DNA of 64,000 nt, taken from positions 3,658,001-3,722,000 of the forward strand of contig NZ_JABVZR010000001.1 in assembly GCF_017163935.1 (NCBI RefSeq), in the 5' to 3' direction. Position 1 is the first letter of the stretch. Each line of letters begins with the position of its first letter. This DNA comes from Novosphingobium terrae (lineage in GTDB: Bacteria > Pseudomonadota > Alphaproteobacteria > Sphingomonadales > Sphingomonadaceae). This document shows positions 8,421-17,379 of the stretch, piece by piece. The notes under the pieces are model-generated. The model was given only the letters and a program-made list of their open reading frames with translations, ran no database searches and was not told the DNA's origin. The translations under genes were made by a program, and so were the position numbers.

Positions 8421-9518
8421 TCAGCTTTCGGGGGTTTCCTCGCTTTCGCCACGGGCGGCTTCGCCCAGACGTTCGGCCAGATCGCCCATATCCTGACGCA
8501 GCCGATGCAGCAGGTTTGACAGGCCGAAAAGCCGCCCGATATCGTCAAAATCGATCTGCCGCGCCGCCTCGGTCTGGCGCACCTCGGCAAAAGCGGCGTC
8601 AAAGGCATCGAGCGCCTGCTGCGCTTCGGGCCAGGCCCCCACCACGCCATCGCGCATCGCCTTCGCGCAGCTGGCCACGAAGAGCGCCTCCTGCCTCAGC
8701 ACATGGGCGCCCTCCTGCCCCACGCCGCCCAGCGCATCGAGTGGGAAGGGCGCTTCCAGCACGCGGCCGATCTGCGCGATATCGTTGCGGATGCGCCAGA
8801 GCGTGCGCGGCACCGCATCGGACAGCTCGCCGCGCGCCAGCCGCAGCGAGCGTTCCTGCTTCACCTCGGCCAGCAGAGTTTCTGCACCGACCAGCGCCTG
8901 ACGCAGGGCAATCGTCGCCGCGCTGGAGGAAAAGCCCTTGCCGCTTTCCAGCGCCCCGGCCTGACCTTCGAGCACCGGCACCATCGCCTCGGCCACGCCC
9001 GCCAGCCGCCCCTGCAGCACGCGATGCGGGCGGCGCGGCAGCACCAGCAGGCTGACGCCCACGCCGATCACCCCGCCCAGCAGGATTTCGGCAATGCGGT
9101 TGAGCACGAATTCACCCACCGGCGTCATCATCGGGCGGGTGAGGATCACAATGGAAGCGGTCAGCGCGGCAATCTTCAGACGCGGCTGCAAACCGGCGAC
9201 AAAGGCCCCCGCCCCCGTGGCAATCACCAGCGCAATGCCGATGGGCAGCGGCTCATGCGGGGTGACCAGCACCGCCACCGCGCCCAGCAGTGCGCCCGCC
9301 ACCGTGGCCAGCAGCCGGTCCATCGCCGCGCCCGCCGTCGCCCCGGTGGAGGCCTGCATCACCACCAGCACGGTGAAGACCGACCAATAGCCCTGCTGCA
9401 AACCCAGCGCATGCGAGAGGCCATAGGCCACGGCGCAGGCCACCATCACGCGCAGCGCCTGAGTGGCGGCATTGCGCAAGCGTGGCTGGGCGAAAAAGGC
9501 GGCGTTCAAAGCAGGCAT
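8421..9518 (-). CDS. FUSC family inner-membrane exporter
   Basis: A 365-residue protein with six predicted membrane segments in the first ~165 residues (for example QALRVMVACAVAYGLSHALGL and LLATVAGALLGAVAVLV) and a soluble helical C-terminal domain. This layout matches the fusaric acid resistance/aromatic acid exporter-like FUSC group. The signature around YWSVFTVLVVMQASTGAT is typical. Full-length AaeB-type pumps have two such halves, so this is the single-unit form. It lies alone between the Rrf2 regulator and the DUF1543 gene. The exported compound is unknown. Confidence 0.8.
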   Translation of the reverse strand: MPALNAAFFAQPRLRNAATQALRVMVACAVAYGLSHALGLQQGYWSVFTVLVVMQASTGATAGAAMDRLLATVAGALLGAVAVLVTPHEPLPIGIALVIATGAGAFVAGLQPRLKIAALTASIVILTRPMMTPVGEFVLNRIAEILLGGVIGVGVSLLVLPRRPHRVLQGRLAGVAEAMVPVLEGQAGALESGKGFSSSAATIALRQALVGAETLLAEVKQERSLRLARGELSDAVPRTLWRIRNDIAQIGRVLEAPFPLDALGGVGQEGAHVLRQEALFVASCAKAMRDGVVGAWPEAQQALDAFDAAFAEVRQTEAARQIDFDDIGRLFGLSNLLHRLRQDMGDLAERLGEAARGESEETPES

Positions 9519-9615
9519 CGCAAGTCCAGTGAGGTCAAGAGGCGCGCCCCCTATCCCTAGCCCGAAATGGTGCCAAGCGTGAAGAAAGCAAACGACTCGT
9601 CGCGCGACGCAAACA

Positions 9616-10095
9616 CTATGGCGCAGTCATGCGGTCGAAGCGCAGATAGCGCGCCACCTGATGCCGCTGCGGCAGGCCATCGGGCCCATCGCGCCTCAGC
9701 CGCCAGCCGCGATCGAGCGCCAGCCGGTCGATGTTGACCACCGTATCGACATGCCAGCCCGGCATTTCGGCGCGGATCTGGGTGATGGCCTCGCGCCCGT
9801 CGCTGGCGGCGACAAAGCGGTAATCATGCTGTTCGCGCAGAAAAGCCGTGGAATTGCGCCCCAGTTCAACCAGATAGCATTGCAGGGTCGGCAGCGGCTG
9901 GAAGGGATCGTCCCGCTCCACCGGCAAGGCGACCCAGCCATCGATATGGGCGGCCTGAAGCTGATGGGTGAAGGTCTCGCGGCAGCGCTCGATCATGCTG
10001 CGCTCGTCCGGGGCGACCAGCGCATGGACGAGATGGCTCTCGAACAGGCAGTCCTGCCGCGTGCCGCCGATTTCAACGATATAGAGATGATCCAT
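9616..10095 (-). CDS. DUF1543 domain protein
   Basis: A 159-residue cytoplasmic protein. The opening MDHLYIVEIGG and the later segment AAHIDGWVALP, together with the spaced repeat-like second half (HDYRFVAASDGREAITQIRAEMPGWHVDTVVNID), match the DUF1543 family as I remember it, which contains two related subdomains. Function is unknown. The ATG at 10095 is chosen because the family begins at this residue; no good ribosome binding site is seen. An open frame continues upstream but overlaps the divergent gene and does not look coding. Confidence 0.65.
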   Translation of the reverse strand: MDHLYIVEIGGTRQDCLFESHLVHALVAPDERSMIERCRETFTHQLQAAHIDGWVALPVERDDPFQPLPTLQCYLVELGRNSTAFLREQHDYRFVAASDGREAITQIRAEMPGWHVDTVVNIDRLALDRGWRLRRDGPDGLPQRHQVARYLRFDRMTAP

Positions 10096-10257
10096 GGTCG
10101 GGAGGAAACGCGCGAAGCCGCCACCGGTTCTCACGCCCAGCGAAAAGCGCCGCGTGGTTTGCACTGTGCGCAACAGTCGGAGCGCTTCGATCATCGCCCT
10201 TGCCCTGATGCCCCGCCTGACGCCAAAGGGAGGCCCCTGTCCTCCCGCCGAAAGCCC

Positions 10258-10644
10258 ATGCCCATGTCCAGCGATGCCGATCTTGCCATCCGCCTGCGCC
10301 GCGCTGCCTTCAACCATGCGCTCGCTCAGGGCGATCTGGCGGCCATCGGGCCTCTGCTGGCGCTGAATGCGCAGCTGGTGACCGGCACCGACAGCGCCGT
10401 GCTGGCCGGTCGCAAGGCGCAGCTGACGGCGTGGAAGCGCGAATTCGCCGCCAGGCCCCGCACCATCTATCTGCGCAAGCCCGAGCGGATCGTCGCCTCC
10501 AGCGCCGAACCCATCGCGTTTGAGCATGGCACCTGGAGCGGCACCACCGCAGAGCAGGTCACCCATGGCGATTACACCGCCAAATGGCGGCAGGTGGCAG
10601 GCGAATGGGTGATCGAGGCCGAACTCTTTCTGACGCTTGGCTAA
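10258..10644 (+). CDS. NTF2-like (DUF4440-type) small protein
   Basis: A 128-residue product with the NTF2-like cone fold pattern: an N-terminal helix (IRLRRAAFNHALAQGDLAAIGPLLALNAQLVTGTDSAVLAGRKAQLTAWKREFA), then beta strands ending YTAKWRQVAGEWVIEAELFLTLG. Members of this group act as small-molecule enzymes or as binding domains. Two in-frame ATGs (10258, 10264) are possible and the nearest GGGAGG is rather far upstream at 10228. It is divergent from the DUF1543 gene. A specific role cannot be assigned. Confidence 0.65.
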   Translation: MPMSSDADLAIRLRRAAFNHALAQGDLAAIGPLLALNAQLVTGTDSAVLAGRKAQLTAWKREFAARPRTIYLRKPERIVASSAEPIAFEHGTWSGTTAEQVTHGDYTAKWRQVAGEWVIEAELFLTLG

Positions 10645-10713
10645 ACCGCCACACAATCTTTCACGGCCCGGCAATCTACGCAAAGACCGGGACACCCCTC
10701 CCGTCAATTACTA

Positions 10714-10729
10714 TAGTATTTTTATACTA
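10714..10729. promoter_or_regulatory. AT-rich palindrome in the 305-bp gap before the second TonB receptor
   Basis: The gap 10645-10949 carries no gene. Its middle (about 10706-10795) is strikingly AT-rich for this genome and contains TAGTAT-TTTT-ATACTA, a perfect 6-bp inverted repeat. This is the likely promoter and operator zone for the receptor starting at 10950. The binding protein is not known. Confidence 0.4.
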
Positions 10730-10949
10730 ATTTCTGACAAGTCTCTGAAAATCCTGATTGAATTACGCCAATAAGCGTATTTGAAACTCCAATCATTTCC
10801 CCGAGCCTTCCTGCGCTAAGCACAACATCAGGGAGGCGCGGCACGTCACTTGCCCAGCAAGGACGGATGGCCGCCACAGCGATGACGAAGGCCGAATCAA
10901 GGGACCGCTGCCGCGCTCACACGCGGCGGGCATCGACAGGGGACATGAC

Positions 10950-13373
10950 ATGAGATTCCATTCCATCGCGCACAGCAGCGCCACAAGCCTGCTGACGCTG
11001 GCCGTGCTGATGGCCATCAGCGGCACGGCCCTTGCGCGCGATAACGCCCGCGATGCGGCGCCCACGGCGCCCGCCACCACCGAAACCAAGCCCCCCGAGA
11101 ACGACGATGGCAATGTGGTGGTCGTCACCGGCCGCCGCCTGTCCGAAGCCTCGCAGAGCATCGGCGAGGATCAGGTGACCAACACCGTCGCCATCACGCG
11201 GCAGGCACTGCTCTCGGCCCCCGCCGGTGTCTCGGGCCTGAAGATGCTGGAGCAGCTGCCCGGCTTCAACGTGCAGACCGACGGCTCGCTCGGCCTCTAT
11301 GAATTCGGCAACAGCGTGCAGGTGCGCGCCTACAACCTCGACCAGATCGGCTTTGTGGTGGATGGCATTCCCACCGGGCGCAGCGATCCCTTCGGCGGCA
11401 GCCCGGTGTTCCGTTACGTGGACAATGAGAACCTCGGCTCGGTGGTGGCTTCGGCTGGCGCTGGCGATGTCTCGGTGCCCAGCTATTCCTCGCTGGGGCC
11501 GGTGGTGCGGTACAACTCGATTGCGCCGCAGAAGAAGGCGGGCCTTTTCGTCTCCGAGGCGCTGGGCCAGTTCAACCTGCGCCGCAACTTTATCCGCGCC
11601 TCCACCGGGCAGCTGGGGCCGATCAGCGCCTATGTCAGCCGCACCAAGCTGGACAGCGATCTGTGGCGCGGCGCGGGCGGCGTGCACCGCACCCATTGGG
11701 AAGCGCAGCTCCATGCGGACCTTGGCGGTGACAGCTGGGCGCGGCTGAAATTCGTCTCCAACGACTTCCACGACAATGACTCGCCCACGCTGACCCGCGC
11801 GCAATACACCTCCACCACGCCCGATCTGGGCGGCAAGACCGGGCGCTATCGCGGCTATATCGACACGCCGCCCAACACCACGCCGGGCTTCGCCCCCAGC
11901 GTGGCGGGCGTGCCCTATTCGAACACCAACTACACCTACACCGCCCCGCTGGCGATCAATGTGCGCAATGACCGGCTCTATGGCGGCACGGTGCATCTTG
12001 GCATTGCGCAGGGCGTCTATCTGGAAAGCACCGGCTATTGGGAGCACAAGGCAGGCTACGGCGTCTCGCCAGATAGCTACGCCAACAGCCTCTCGATCTA
12101 CACCAGTGAGAAGGCCGCCGGGCTGAATGTCGTCGCCCCCAAGGGCACGCAATATGGCAAGTCGGGCGTGGGCGGGAACCGCTATGGCATCACCAGCACG
12201 CTGCATTGGGACGCGGGCATCAACCATATCGAGGCCGGCATCTGGGGCGAGGTGGAGCATTACCACCGCACTCAGGCGCGCTACAACACCACCGACGGCT
12301 CGCCTGCCAGCGATCCCGATCTGAGCCAGACGGTGTTCTACCGCCGCGACTATCGCGCCGACCGCAACACCACCCAGATCTTCCTCAATGACCGCATCGA
12401 TCTGGGCAAGCTTGAGCTGACGGCAGGCTTCAAGGGCCTGAACATCGACTATGTCCAGCGCGGCTACCGCGACTATGCCGATTACTACCGCGTGGTGAAC
12501 GGTGTGGCGGTGGCGGGCTATGGCCCCCAGTCCAATCAGGTGAACTACAACGATCTGTTCCTGCCGCTGGTCGGCGCGCTCTACAAGATCGACAACCGCA
12601 CCCAGCTCTTCGCCTCCTATGCCGAGAACATGGCCGAGCCCAAGGGGATCGACGACATCTTCTCGGTGACTTTGGCCAGCAGCAGCGGCGTGGTCCCCGC
12701 CCCGGCCCCGGAACGCTCGCAGAATGTCGAATTCGGCATTCGCACGCGGCAGAAGGAACTCTACGCCTCGCTGGCGACCTACTACACCAAGTACAAGAAC
12801 CGCATCCAGTCGATCACCACCTTCCTTGCGGGCTCATCGGGCGCGACGGAAACCTTCTACACCAATGTCGGCCGGGTGGAGGCCTACGGCGCGGAACTCT
12901 CGGGCACCTACAAGCCCGGCTTCCTGCATGGGCTGGCCTATTTCAACCTGTCGGCCACCTACAACCACGCCCGCGCGCTGGACAATGTGATGAACGGCAC
13001 GGCGATCCTCTATGCCACCAAGGGCAAGGTCCTGCCCGACAGCGCGACATGGCTGGTCAATGGCGGCATCACGGTGGAACCGGCCAGCTGGCTGGTGGCC
13101 AATTTCAGCGGCAAATACACCTCGGGCCGCTGGTCCACGCTGGACAACACGCCGGGCTCGAATGTGCCCGCCTACACCGTGTGGAACGCCTATGTGGACA
13201 TCGGCGATGGCTGGCATCTGGGGCCGCTCAAGACGGTGAAGGCGCGCTTCAACATCGACAATGTGTTCAACAAGGACACGCTGGCTTTCGTCTCCACCGC
13301 GGCCACGGGGGATGGGTCGTTCCGTCCGCTTTCGCCGCGGACCTGGCAGGTCAGCATCTCGGCTGAGTATTGA
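10950..13373 (+). CDS. TonB-dependent outer membrane receptor
   Basis: An 807-residue receptor. Residues 1-30 form a signal peptide ending GTALA, followed by an alanine/proline linker and a TonB-box-like NVVVVTGRRL near residue 53. The plug (about 75-200) has MLEQLPGFNVQTDGSLGLYEFGNSVQVRAYNLDQIGFVVDGIPTGR in overlapping form and the barrel ends SISAEY. The start ATG follows AGGGGACATGAC. It stands alone with no substrate-processing enzyme alongside, so the ligand is unknown. Unlike many receptors, the plug lacks the usual RGPxGxLYG and instead has SAGAGDVSVPSYSSLG, as in a sphingomonad subgroup. Confidence 0.88.
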   Translation: MRFHSIAHSSATSLLTLAVLMAISGTALARDNARDAAPTAPATTETKPPENDDGNVVVVTGRRLSEASQSIGEDQVTNTVAITRQALLSAPAGVSGLKMLEQLPGFNVQTDGSLGLYEFGNSVQVRAYNLDQIGFVVDGIPTGRSDPFGGSPVFRYVDNENLGSVVASAGAGDVSVPSYSSLGPVVRYNSIAPQKKAGLFVSEALGQFNLRRNFIRASTGQLGPISAYVSRTKLDSDLWRGAGGVHRTHWEAQLHADLGGDSWARLKFVSNDFHDNDSPTLTRAQYTSTTPDLGGKTGRYRGYIDTPPNTTPGFAPSVAGVPYSNTNYTYTAPLAINVRNDRLYGGTVHLGIAQGVYLESTGYWEHKAGYGVSPDSYANSLSIYTSEKAAGLNVVAPKGTQYGKSGVGGNRYGITSTLHWDAGINHIEAGIWGEVEHYHRTQARYNTTDGSPASDPDLSQTVFYRRDYRADRNTTQIFLNDRIDLGKLELTAGFKGLNIDYVQRGYRDYADYYRVVNGVAVAGYGPQSNQVNYNDLFLPLVGALYKIDNRTQLFASYAENMAEPKGIDDIFSVTLASSSGVVPAPAPERSQNVEFGIRTRQKELYASLATYYTKYKNRIQSITTFLAGSSGATETFYTNVGRVEAYGAELSGTYKPGFLHGLAYFNLSATYNHARALDNVMNGTAILYATKGKVLPDSATWLVNGGITVEPASWLVANFSGKYTSGRWSTLDNTPGSNVPAYTVWNAYVDIGDGWHLGPLKTVKARFNIDNVFNKDTLAFVSTAATGDGSFRPLSPRTWQVSISAEY

Positions 13374-13378
13374 GGATG

Positions 13379-13406
13379 AAGGCGCCTGCTGAAAGGCGGG
13401 CGCCTT
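13379..13406 (+). terminator. Hairpin after the second TonB receptor
   Basis: AAGGCGCC and GGCGCCTT form an 8-bp stem with a 12-base loop, six bases after the receptor stop, followed by GTTGG. It resembles a weak intrinsic terminator without a real T-tract. Confidence 0.55.
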
Positions 13407-13442
13407 GTTGGCGTTGAGCAGACGGAAGGTTGGAAGGGAAAG

Positions 13443-13541
13443 CCTCCGGCGGGCAAAGGGCCCCAAGCGTGCGCTTGTCGCACGCGACAAGCTAGGGCGC
13501 CCTTTGCAATCCCTTTCATGTCCGCCTTGCGCTTTGAGTTC
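13443..13541 (+). repeat. Left arm of a 99-bp inverted repeat flanking the DUF3806 gene
   Basis: This 99-base stretch is nearly identical, in reverse complement, to 14173-14271; I count about six differences by eye. It contains an internal hairpin CTTGTCG-CACG-CGACAAG and, at the gene-facing end, a CCCTTTCATGTC module that resembles the inner part of the BIME-like elements elsewhere in this window. Confidence 0.85.
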
Positions 13542-13699
13542 AGCGGAGCATTTGAAGGCAGCGAGGATTTTCAGGCCGCTTCGCGGGAAGCTCTTTTGCA
13601 AGCTCCCTTTCCGGACACGACAACATTGTGGATGTAGAGCACTGCCGTTACGAGATGCAGAACCACTGCAATAGCGGTGCGATCTGAGGTTATGCATTT

Positions 13700-14086
13700 A
13701 TGGCTTATCGCCCTCTCAGCGATTTGGAAGCAACTGATGTTGCCAACACGATAGATGCTGCGAGGCAGTTTTTTACAGGCTGTCCGATCCAGCAAGCCTA
13801 TGACAACCTTCTATCCAGCACCGCAGATAGAAGCGACCATGCCACTAAACTTCTTGGATTTCTGTTTGGAATGTCCTTCCTATCCGAAGATTGGCTGGAA
13901 TGGAGCATGCTTCTAGATGCTCGATATGGCGATGAAATCAGCTTACAAGTCAGAGGACGGGATTTGGGATGCGCTCCGTTATCCATGATTAAAAATCGAC
14001 TTGAAGATGGCGAGCAATGGGATTTGGCTGAATTGCGTGACAGCACAATTGACCGTCTGCGCCAGCTTGGTCAGCACGCTGCCTGA
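13700..14086 (+). CDS. DUF3806 domain protein, low-GC, enclosed by inverted repeats
   Basis: A 128-residue soluble protein. The segment LLGFLFGMSFLSEDWLEWSMLLDARYGDEISL followed by PLSMIKNRLEDGEQWDLAELRD matches my recollection of DUF3806, in which an LEW-x-DxxYG core is followed by an SMI-xxRxEDGE motif. The function of that family is unknown. GAGG at 13685-13688 fits the ATG at 13700. Base composition and codon choice (many A/T third positions such as AAA, GAT, CTT) differ sharply from all neighbours, which indicates recent transfer. Matching 99-bp inverted repeats lie about 160 bp upstream and 90 bp downstream, so gene plus repeats look like a cassette. Confidence 0.7.
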   Translation: MAYRPLSDLEATDVANTIDAARQFFTGCPIQQAYDNLLSSTADRSDHATKLLGFLFGMSFLSEDWLEWSMLLDARYGDEISLQVRGRDLGCAPLSMIKNRLEDGEQWDLAELRDSTIDRLRQLGQHAA

Positions 14087-14172
14087 CGTCCGCTCCCCCC
14101 TAACATTCCCGCCGTTTCAGCTCCACGAAGCGGCTTATCATCGCTGCCACATCGCGCCCTACCTCTAACGCC

Positions 14173-14271
14173 GAACCCGAAGCGCAACGCAGACATGAAA
14201 GGGATTGCAAAGGGCGCCCTAGCTTGTCGCGTGCGGCAAGCGCACGCTTGGGCCCCTTTGCCCGCCGGAGG
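14173..14271 (-). repeat. Right arm of the 99-bp inverted repeat flanking the DUF3806 gene
   Basis: Inverted counterpart of 13443-13541 with the same length. The gene-facing end carries the module GACATGAAAGGG preceded by GAACCCGAAGCGCAACGC, which in reverse complement is very like the inner sequence of the elements at 39449 and 48799. It ends 18 bp before the stop codon of the DHA2 transporter. Confidence 0.85.
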
Positions 14272-14289
14272 CACGTCTGCCCTAGCCTC

Positions 14290-15831
14290 TCAATCCCGCA
14301 CCAACCCGTGCCCGCTGATCTCATCCCCGGCATCGGGGGCGAAACGCAAATTCCAGATCGTCGCCGTCAGCGAGACGGTGCAGACCACCCAGAAGGCCGC
14401 CGAGAAATCGCTCTGCAAGGGGCGGGCATGGCCGTCGATCAGCATCGCCCCATGCAGCGCCATCGCCCCGGCGCAAATGCCCAGAGACAGCATCAGCTGC
14501 TGGAAGGTGGCATAGAAAGCCGTCGCGCGGCTCATGGCGTCCTTCTCGATCCCCGCATAGGCGATGGTGTTGTAGGCCGTGAACTGGAACGACATCGACA
14601 TGCCGCACACCACCAGCACTCCGAACATCGCCCAATCGGACCAGCCGGAAGAAAACAGCCCGCAGATGGCATAGCCGCAGGTGGCGATCACCCCGTTCCA
14701 CACCAGCGCCTGACGGAAGCCGAAGCGCCGCAGCAGGCCGGGCGCCATGCTCTTCATCGCCAGCGATCCGCAGGCGGTGGCCACGGTAATCGTGCCGCTG
14801 CGCGCGGCGGAAAAGCCGAAAGACAGCTGCATCATCAGCGGCAGCAGGAAAGGCTGAGCGCCCTGAGTCACCCGCGTGATGGCCCCCGCGATCACCGACA
14901 GGCGGAAGGTCTCATCCTTGAGCAGGGTCAGATCGAGGATCGCCGCCGGATTGCCCTGAGCATGGCGCAGATAGGCCGTGCCCGTCGCCGTGCCCAGCGC
15001 CAGCAACAGCACCGCCAGCCATGCCTGCCCCGAGCGGCTGACAAATTCGCAGCCGAACAGCAGGCAGCCCAGCGCAATGCCGCTGAGCGCAAAGCCCAGC
15101 CAGTCGAAGGGATCGTCCACATCGTCACGGATATCGGGGATGTAGCGGCCCACCAGCCACACCGCCAGCACGGCCATCGGCAGGTTGATGTAGAAGATCC
15201 AGCGCCAATCGAGCCATGTCACGATCAGGCCGCCCAGCGGAGGGCCGAGGATGGGCCCGATCATCGCCGGGGCCATCAGCCAGCTCATGGCATCGACCAT
15301 ATCAGCCTTGTCCACCGAGCGCAGCAGCACCAGCCGCCCCACCGGGATCATCATCGCCCCGCCCAGCCCCTGCACGAAGCGCGCCGCCACCATGGCCTCC
15401 AGCGTGGGAGCAAGGCCGCAACCCACGCTGCCCGCCATGAACAGCATGATCGCGGTGCGGAACACGGTGCGCGCGCCGAACCGGTCAGCCAGACGGCCTG
15501 AGGCGGGGATGAAGATCGCCAGCGCCAGCAGATAGGAGGTGAGCGCCACGCTCATATCGGGCGCGCGGACATGAAAATCGCGCGCCATGGTCGGCAGCGC
15601 GGTGGAGAGCACCGTTGCGTCGAGGAATTCCATGAACAGCGCGCTGGCGATGATGATCGCCATGGTGCGATAGCCCACCACCCGCACCGGCGCCTCGCTG
15701 ACAGCCGCCGCCGGGGGCGCATCGGCCTCGTCGCGGCAGGGCGGAGCGCCCACCGCCGCCGCGGCCCCGCCCGTCAGCCCGTCTCCGGTGCCGGAGACAA
15801 GGCTGGGCGGACGGGGCAGATCGGTGCTCAC
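14290..15831 (-). CDS. DHA2 family MFS drug exporter (EmrB/QacA type)
   Basis: A 513-residue, 14-segment major facilitator exporter driven by the proton gradient. Motif A-like RLADRFGARTVF, motif C-like GPILGPPLGGLIVTWLDWRWIFYINLP and the EFLDATVLSTALP opening are characteristic of DHA2 pumps. The start is a GTG at 15831, with AGGAG six to seven bases upstream. The first ~50 residues are a long proline/alanine-rich cytoplasmic tail, which is unusual. It lies downstream of the RND operon on the same strand, 135 bp after the outer-membrane factor gene, and may be part of the same multidrug locus. Confidence 0.87.
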   Translation of the reverse strand: MSTDLPRPPSLVSGTGDGLTGGAAAAVGAPPCRDEADAPPAAAVSEAPVRVVGYRTMAIIIASALFMEFLDATVLSTALPTMARDFHVRAPDMSVALTSYLLALAIFIPASGRLADRFGARTVFRTAIMLFMAGSVGCGLAPTLEAMVAARFVQGLGGAMMIPVGRLVLLRSVDKADMVDAMSWLMAPAMIGPILGPPLGGLIVTWLDWRWIFYINLPMAVLAVWLVGRYIPDIRDDVDDPFDWLGFALSGIALGCLLFGCEFVSRSGQAWLAVLLLALGTATGTAYLRHAQGNPAAILDLTLLKDETFRLSVIAGAITRVTQGAQPFLLPLMMQLSFGFSAARSGTITVATACGSLAMKSMAPGLLRRFGFRQALVWNGVIATCGYAICGLFSSGWSDWAMFGVLVVCGMSMSFQFTAYNTIAYAGIEKDAMSRATAFYATFQQLMLSLGICAGAMALHGAMLIDGHARPLQSDFSAAFWVVCTVSLTATIWNLRFAPDAGDEISGHGLVRD

Positions 15832-15966
15832 AGGCGACTCCTGAAAGGGGGCGGCAACGCCCGGTCAGGCATGTCCGCAAAGGCCGGATGCGCGGCGCTG
15901 GCTCTCTCCCGCGCCCTGCCGGGGGTGGCGAAAAAGCCAGCGCCGCGCTGATATTGTGCTTGTCTC

Positions 15967-17379
15967 CTAGGCCTTCTGCCAGCCGCCGCCAAGGGCCCGC
16001 ACCAGCGCCACACCCGCACGCAGGCGCGCGGTCTCGACCTGAAGCGCCTTGCGACGGGCGGTCAGCTCGGTGGTCTGGGCGGTGACGACATCGAGATAGC
16101 TCGAAGCGCCCTTGTTGTAGCGGTTCATCGACAGCTGGGCGGCCTGCTCGGCATTGGCGACGGCGCGATGCTCGGCAGCATCCTCATCGCCCAGATGATG
16201 CAGGTCAGACAGGCTGTCCTCCACCTGCTGGAAGGCGGTCAGCACCGTCAGGCGGTAGGTGGCGGTGGATTCATTCCACTGCGCCCGCGCCCTGGCGACG
16301 CCCGCCTTGATCCGCCCGCCATCGAAGAGCGGCAGGCTGATCGAGGGGCCCAGCGCCCAGAACAGGTTGGGCGCCGACCCCAGACCCGAGAGCACCGTCG
16401 AATTGGTGCCGCCGCCGCCCAGCAGGCTGATCTGCGGGAAGGCCGCGGCGCGCGCCTGGCCGATGCCTTCATTGGCCGCGAACATGCGGCGCTCGGCAGC
16501 GGCGATGTCCGGGCGGCGTTGCAGCAGCGTGGAGGGCAGCCCGACATCGGCGCTCAAGGCATTGAGCGGCGTGATGCTGGCGGCCAGAGTCAGCTCCGAA
16601 GCGGGCGCGCCCACCAGCGTGGCGATGGCATGCTCGACCTTGGCGCGCGAGGCCTGCACATCGGCCAGCTGCGCCTGAGCATCCGCCAGCTGAGCGCCGG
16701 ACTGGCCGGTCTCGATGCCGGTGGCGATGCCGCCCTTGAAGCGATGCTGGGTGACGTCATCGGCCTGCTGATAGGCCGCCACGGTGTGGACCAGCAGATC
16801 GGCCTCACGGTCCAGCCCGCGCAGGGTGATGTAATAGGCGGCCAGATCGGCCTGAAGGCTCAGGCGAACGGCGGCGACATCATCCTGGCTGGCCAGCGCA
16901 TTGGCCCGGCCCGCCGCCACTTCGGCGCGCACCCGGCCCCACAGGTCCAGCTCGTAACTGGCCGTGCCGCCCAGCGTGTTGTTGCCGTAGATGTTTTCCT
17001 GATTCAGGCTGCGCAGCGGGCGATCCTGCGACTGGCGGTCGTAGGTCAGATTGCTGTTGGCATTGAGCTGGGGGAACAGATCGGCGCGCGCCCCGCGCAG
17101 CGCGGCAGTGGCCTGATCGCGACGGGCCAGCGCGGCGGCGAGCGTCGGGCTGTCCTTCTCGATGCGGCCTTCCAGCTCGTTGAGCACCGGATCGCCGAAG
17201 CCTTCCCACCAATGCCCGGCTTCGCTCAGGCTGGAAGGGGTGGCCATGCTCCACGGCCCGCCCTCGCGGAAGGCGGGGGGATTGGGGGCGACAGGCGGAT
17301 GATAGGCGGGCACCTGCGAACAGGCGCCCAGCGACGTGGCCGCCAGCAGGGCCAGCCCGGCAAGGAGGCGCTTAGCCAT
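15967..17379 (-). CDS. RND efflux outer-membrane channel lipoprotein (NodT/OprM family)
   Basis: A 470-residue TolC-like factor that forms the outer-membrane exit of the tripartite pump. The signal peptide ends in the lipobox SLGAC, so the mature protein is lipid-anchored. The body shows the two OEP repeats, with GYLDVVTAQ-like features (SSYLDVVTAQTTELTAR), and the VGLPSTLLQRRPDIAAAERRMFAANEGIGQARAAAFP region is highly typical in overlapping segments. The ATG at 17379 overlaps the adaptor stop by eight bases. It is the last gene of the permease-adaptor-channel operon. Confidence 0.88.
   Translation of the reverse strand: MAKRLLAGLALLAATSLGACSQVPAYHPPVAPNPPAFREGGPWSMATPSSLSEAGHWWEGFGDPVLNELEGRIEKDSPTLAAALARRDQATAALRGARADLFPQLNANSNLTYDRQSQDRPLRSLNQENIYGNNTLGGTASYELDLWGRVRAEVAAGRANALASQDDVAAVRLSLQADLAAYYITLRGLDREADLLVHTVAAYQQADDVTQHRFKGGIATGIETGQSGAQLADAQAQLADVQASRAKVEHAIATLVGAPASELTLAASITPLNALSADVGLPSTLLQRRPDIAAAERRMFAANEGIGQARAAAFPQISLLGGGGTNSTVLSGLGSAPNLFWALGPSISLPLFDGGRIKAGVARARAQWNESTATYRLTVLTAFQQVEDSLSDLHHLGDEDAAEHRAVANAEQAAQLSMNRYNKGASSYLDVVTAQTTELTARRKALQVETARLRAGVALVRALGGGWQKA

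Noticed and set aside
13190..13519. Short frames inside the 99-bp arms, both containing KGIAKGALACRVRQAHAW
   Set aside because: The same peptide arises only because the DNA repeat is duplicated. There is no start context or domain.
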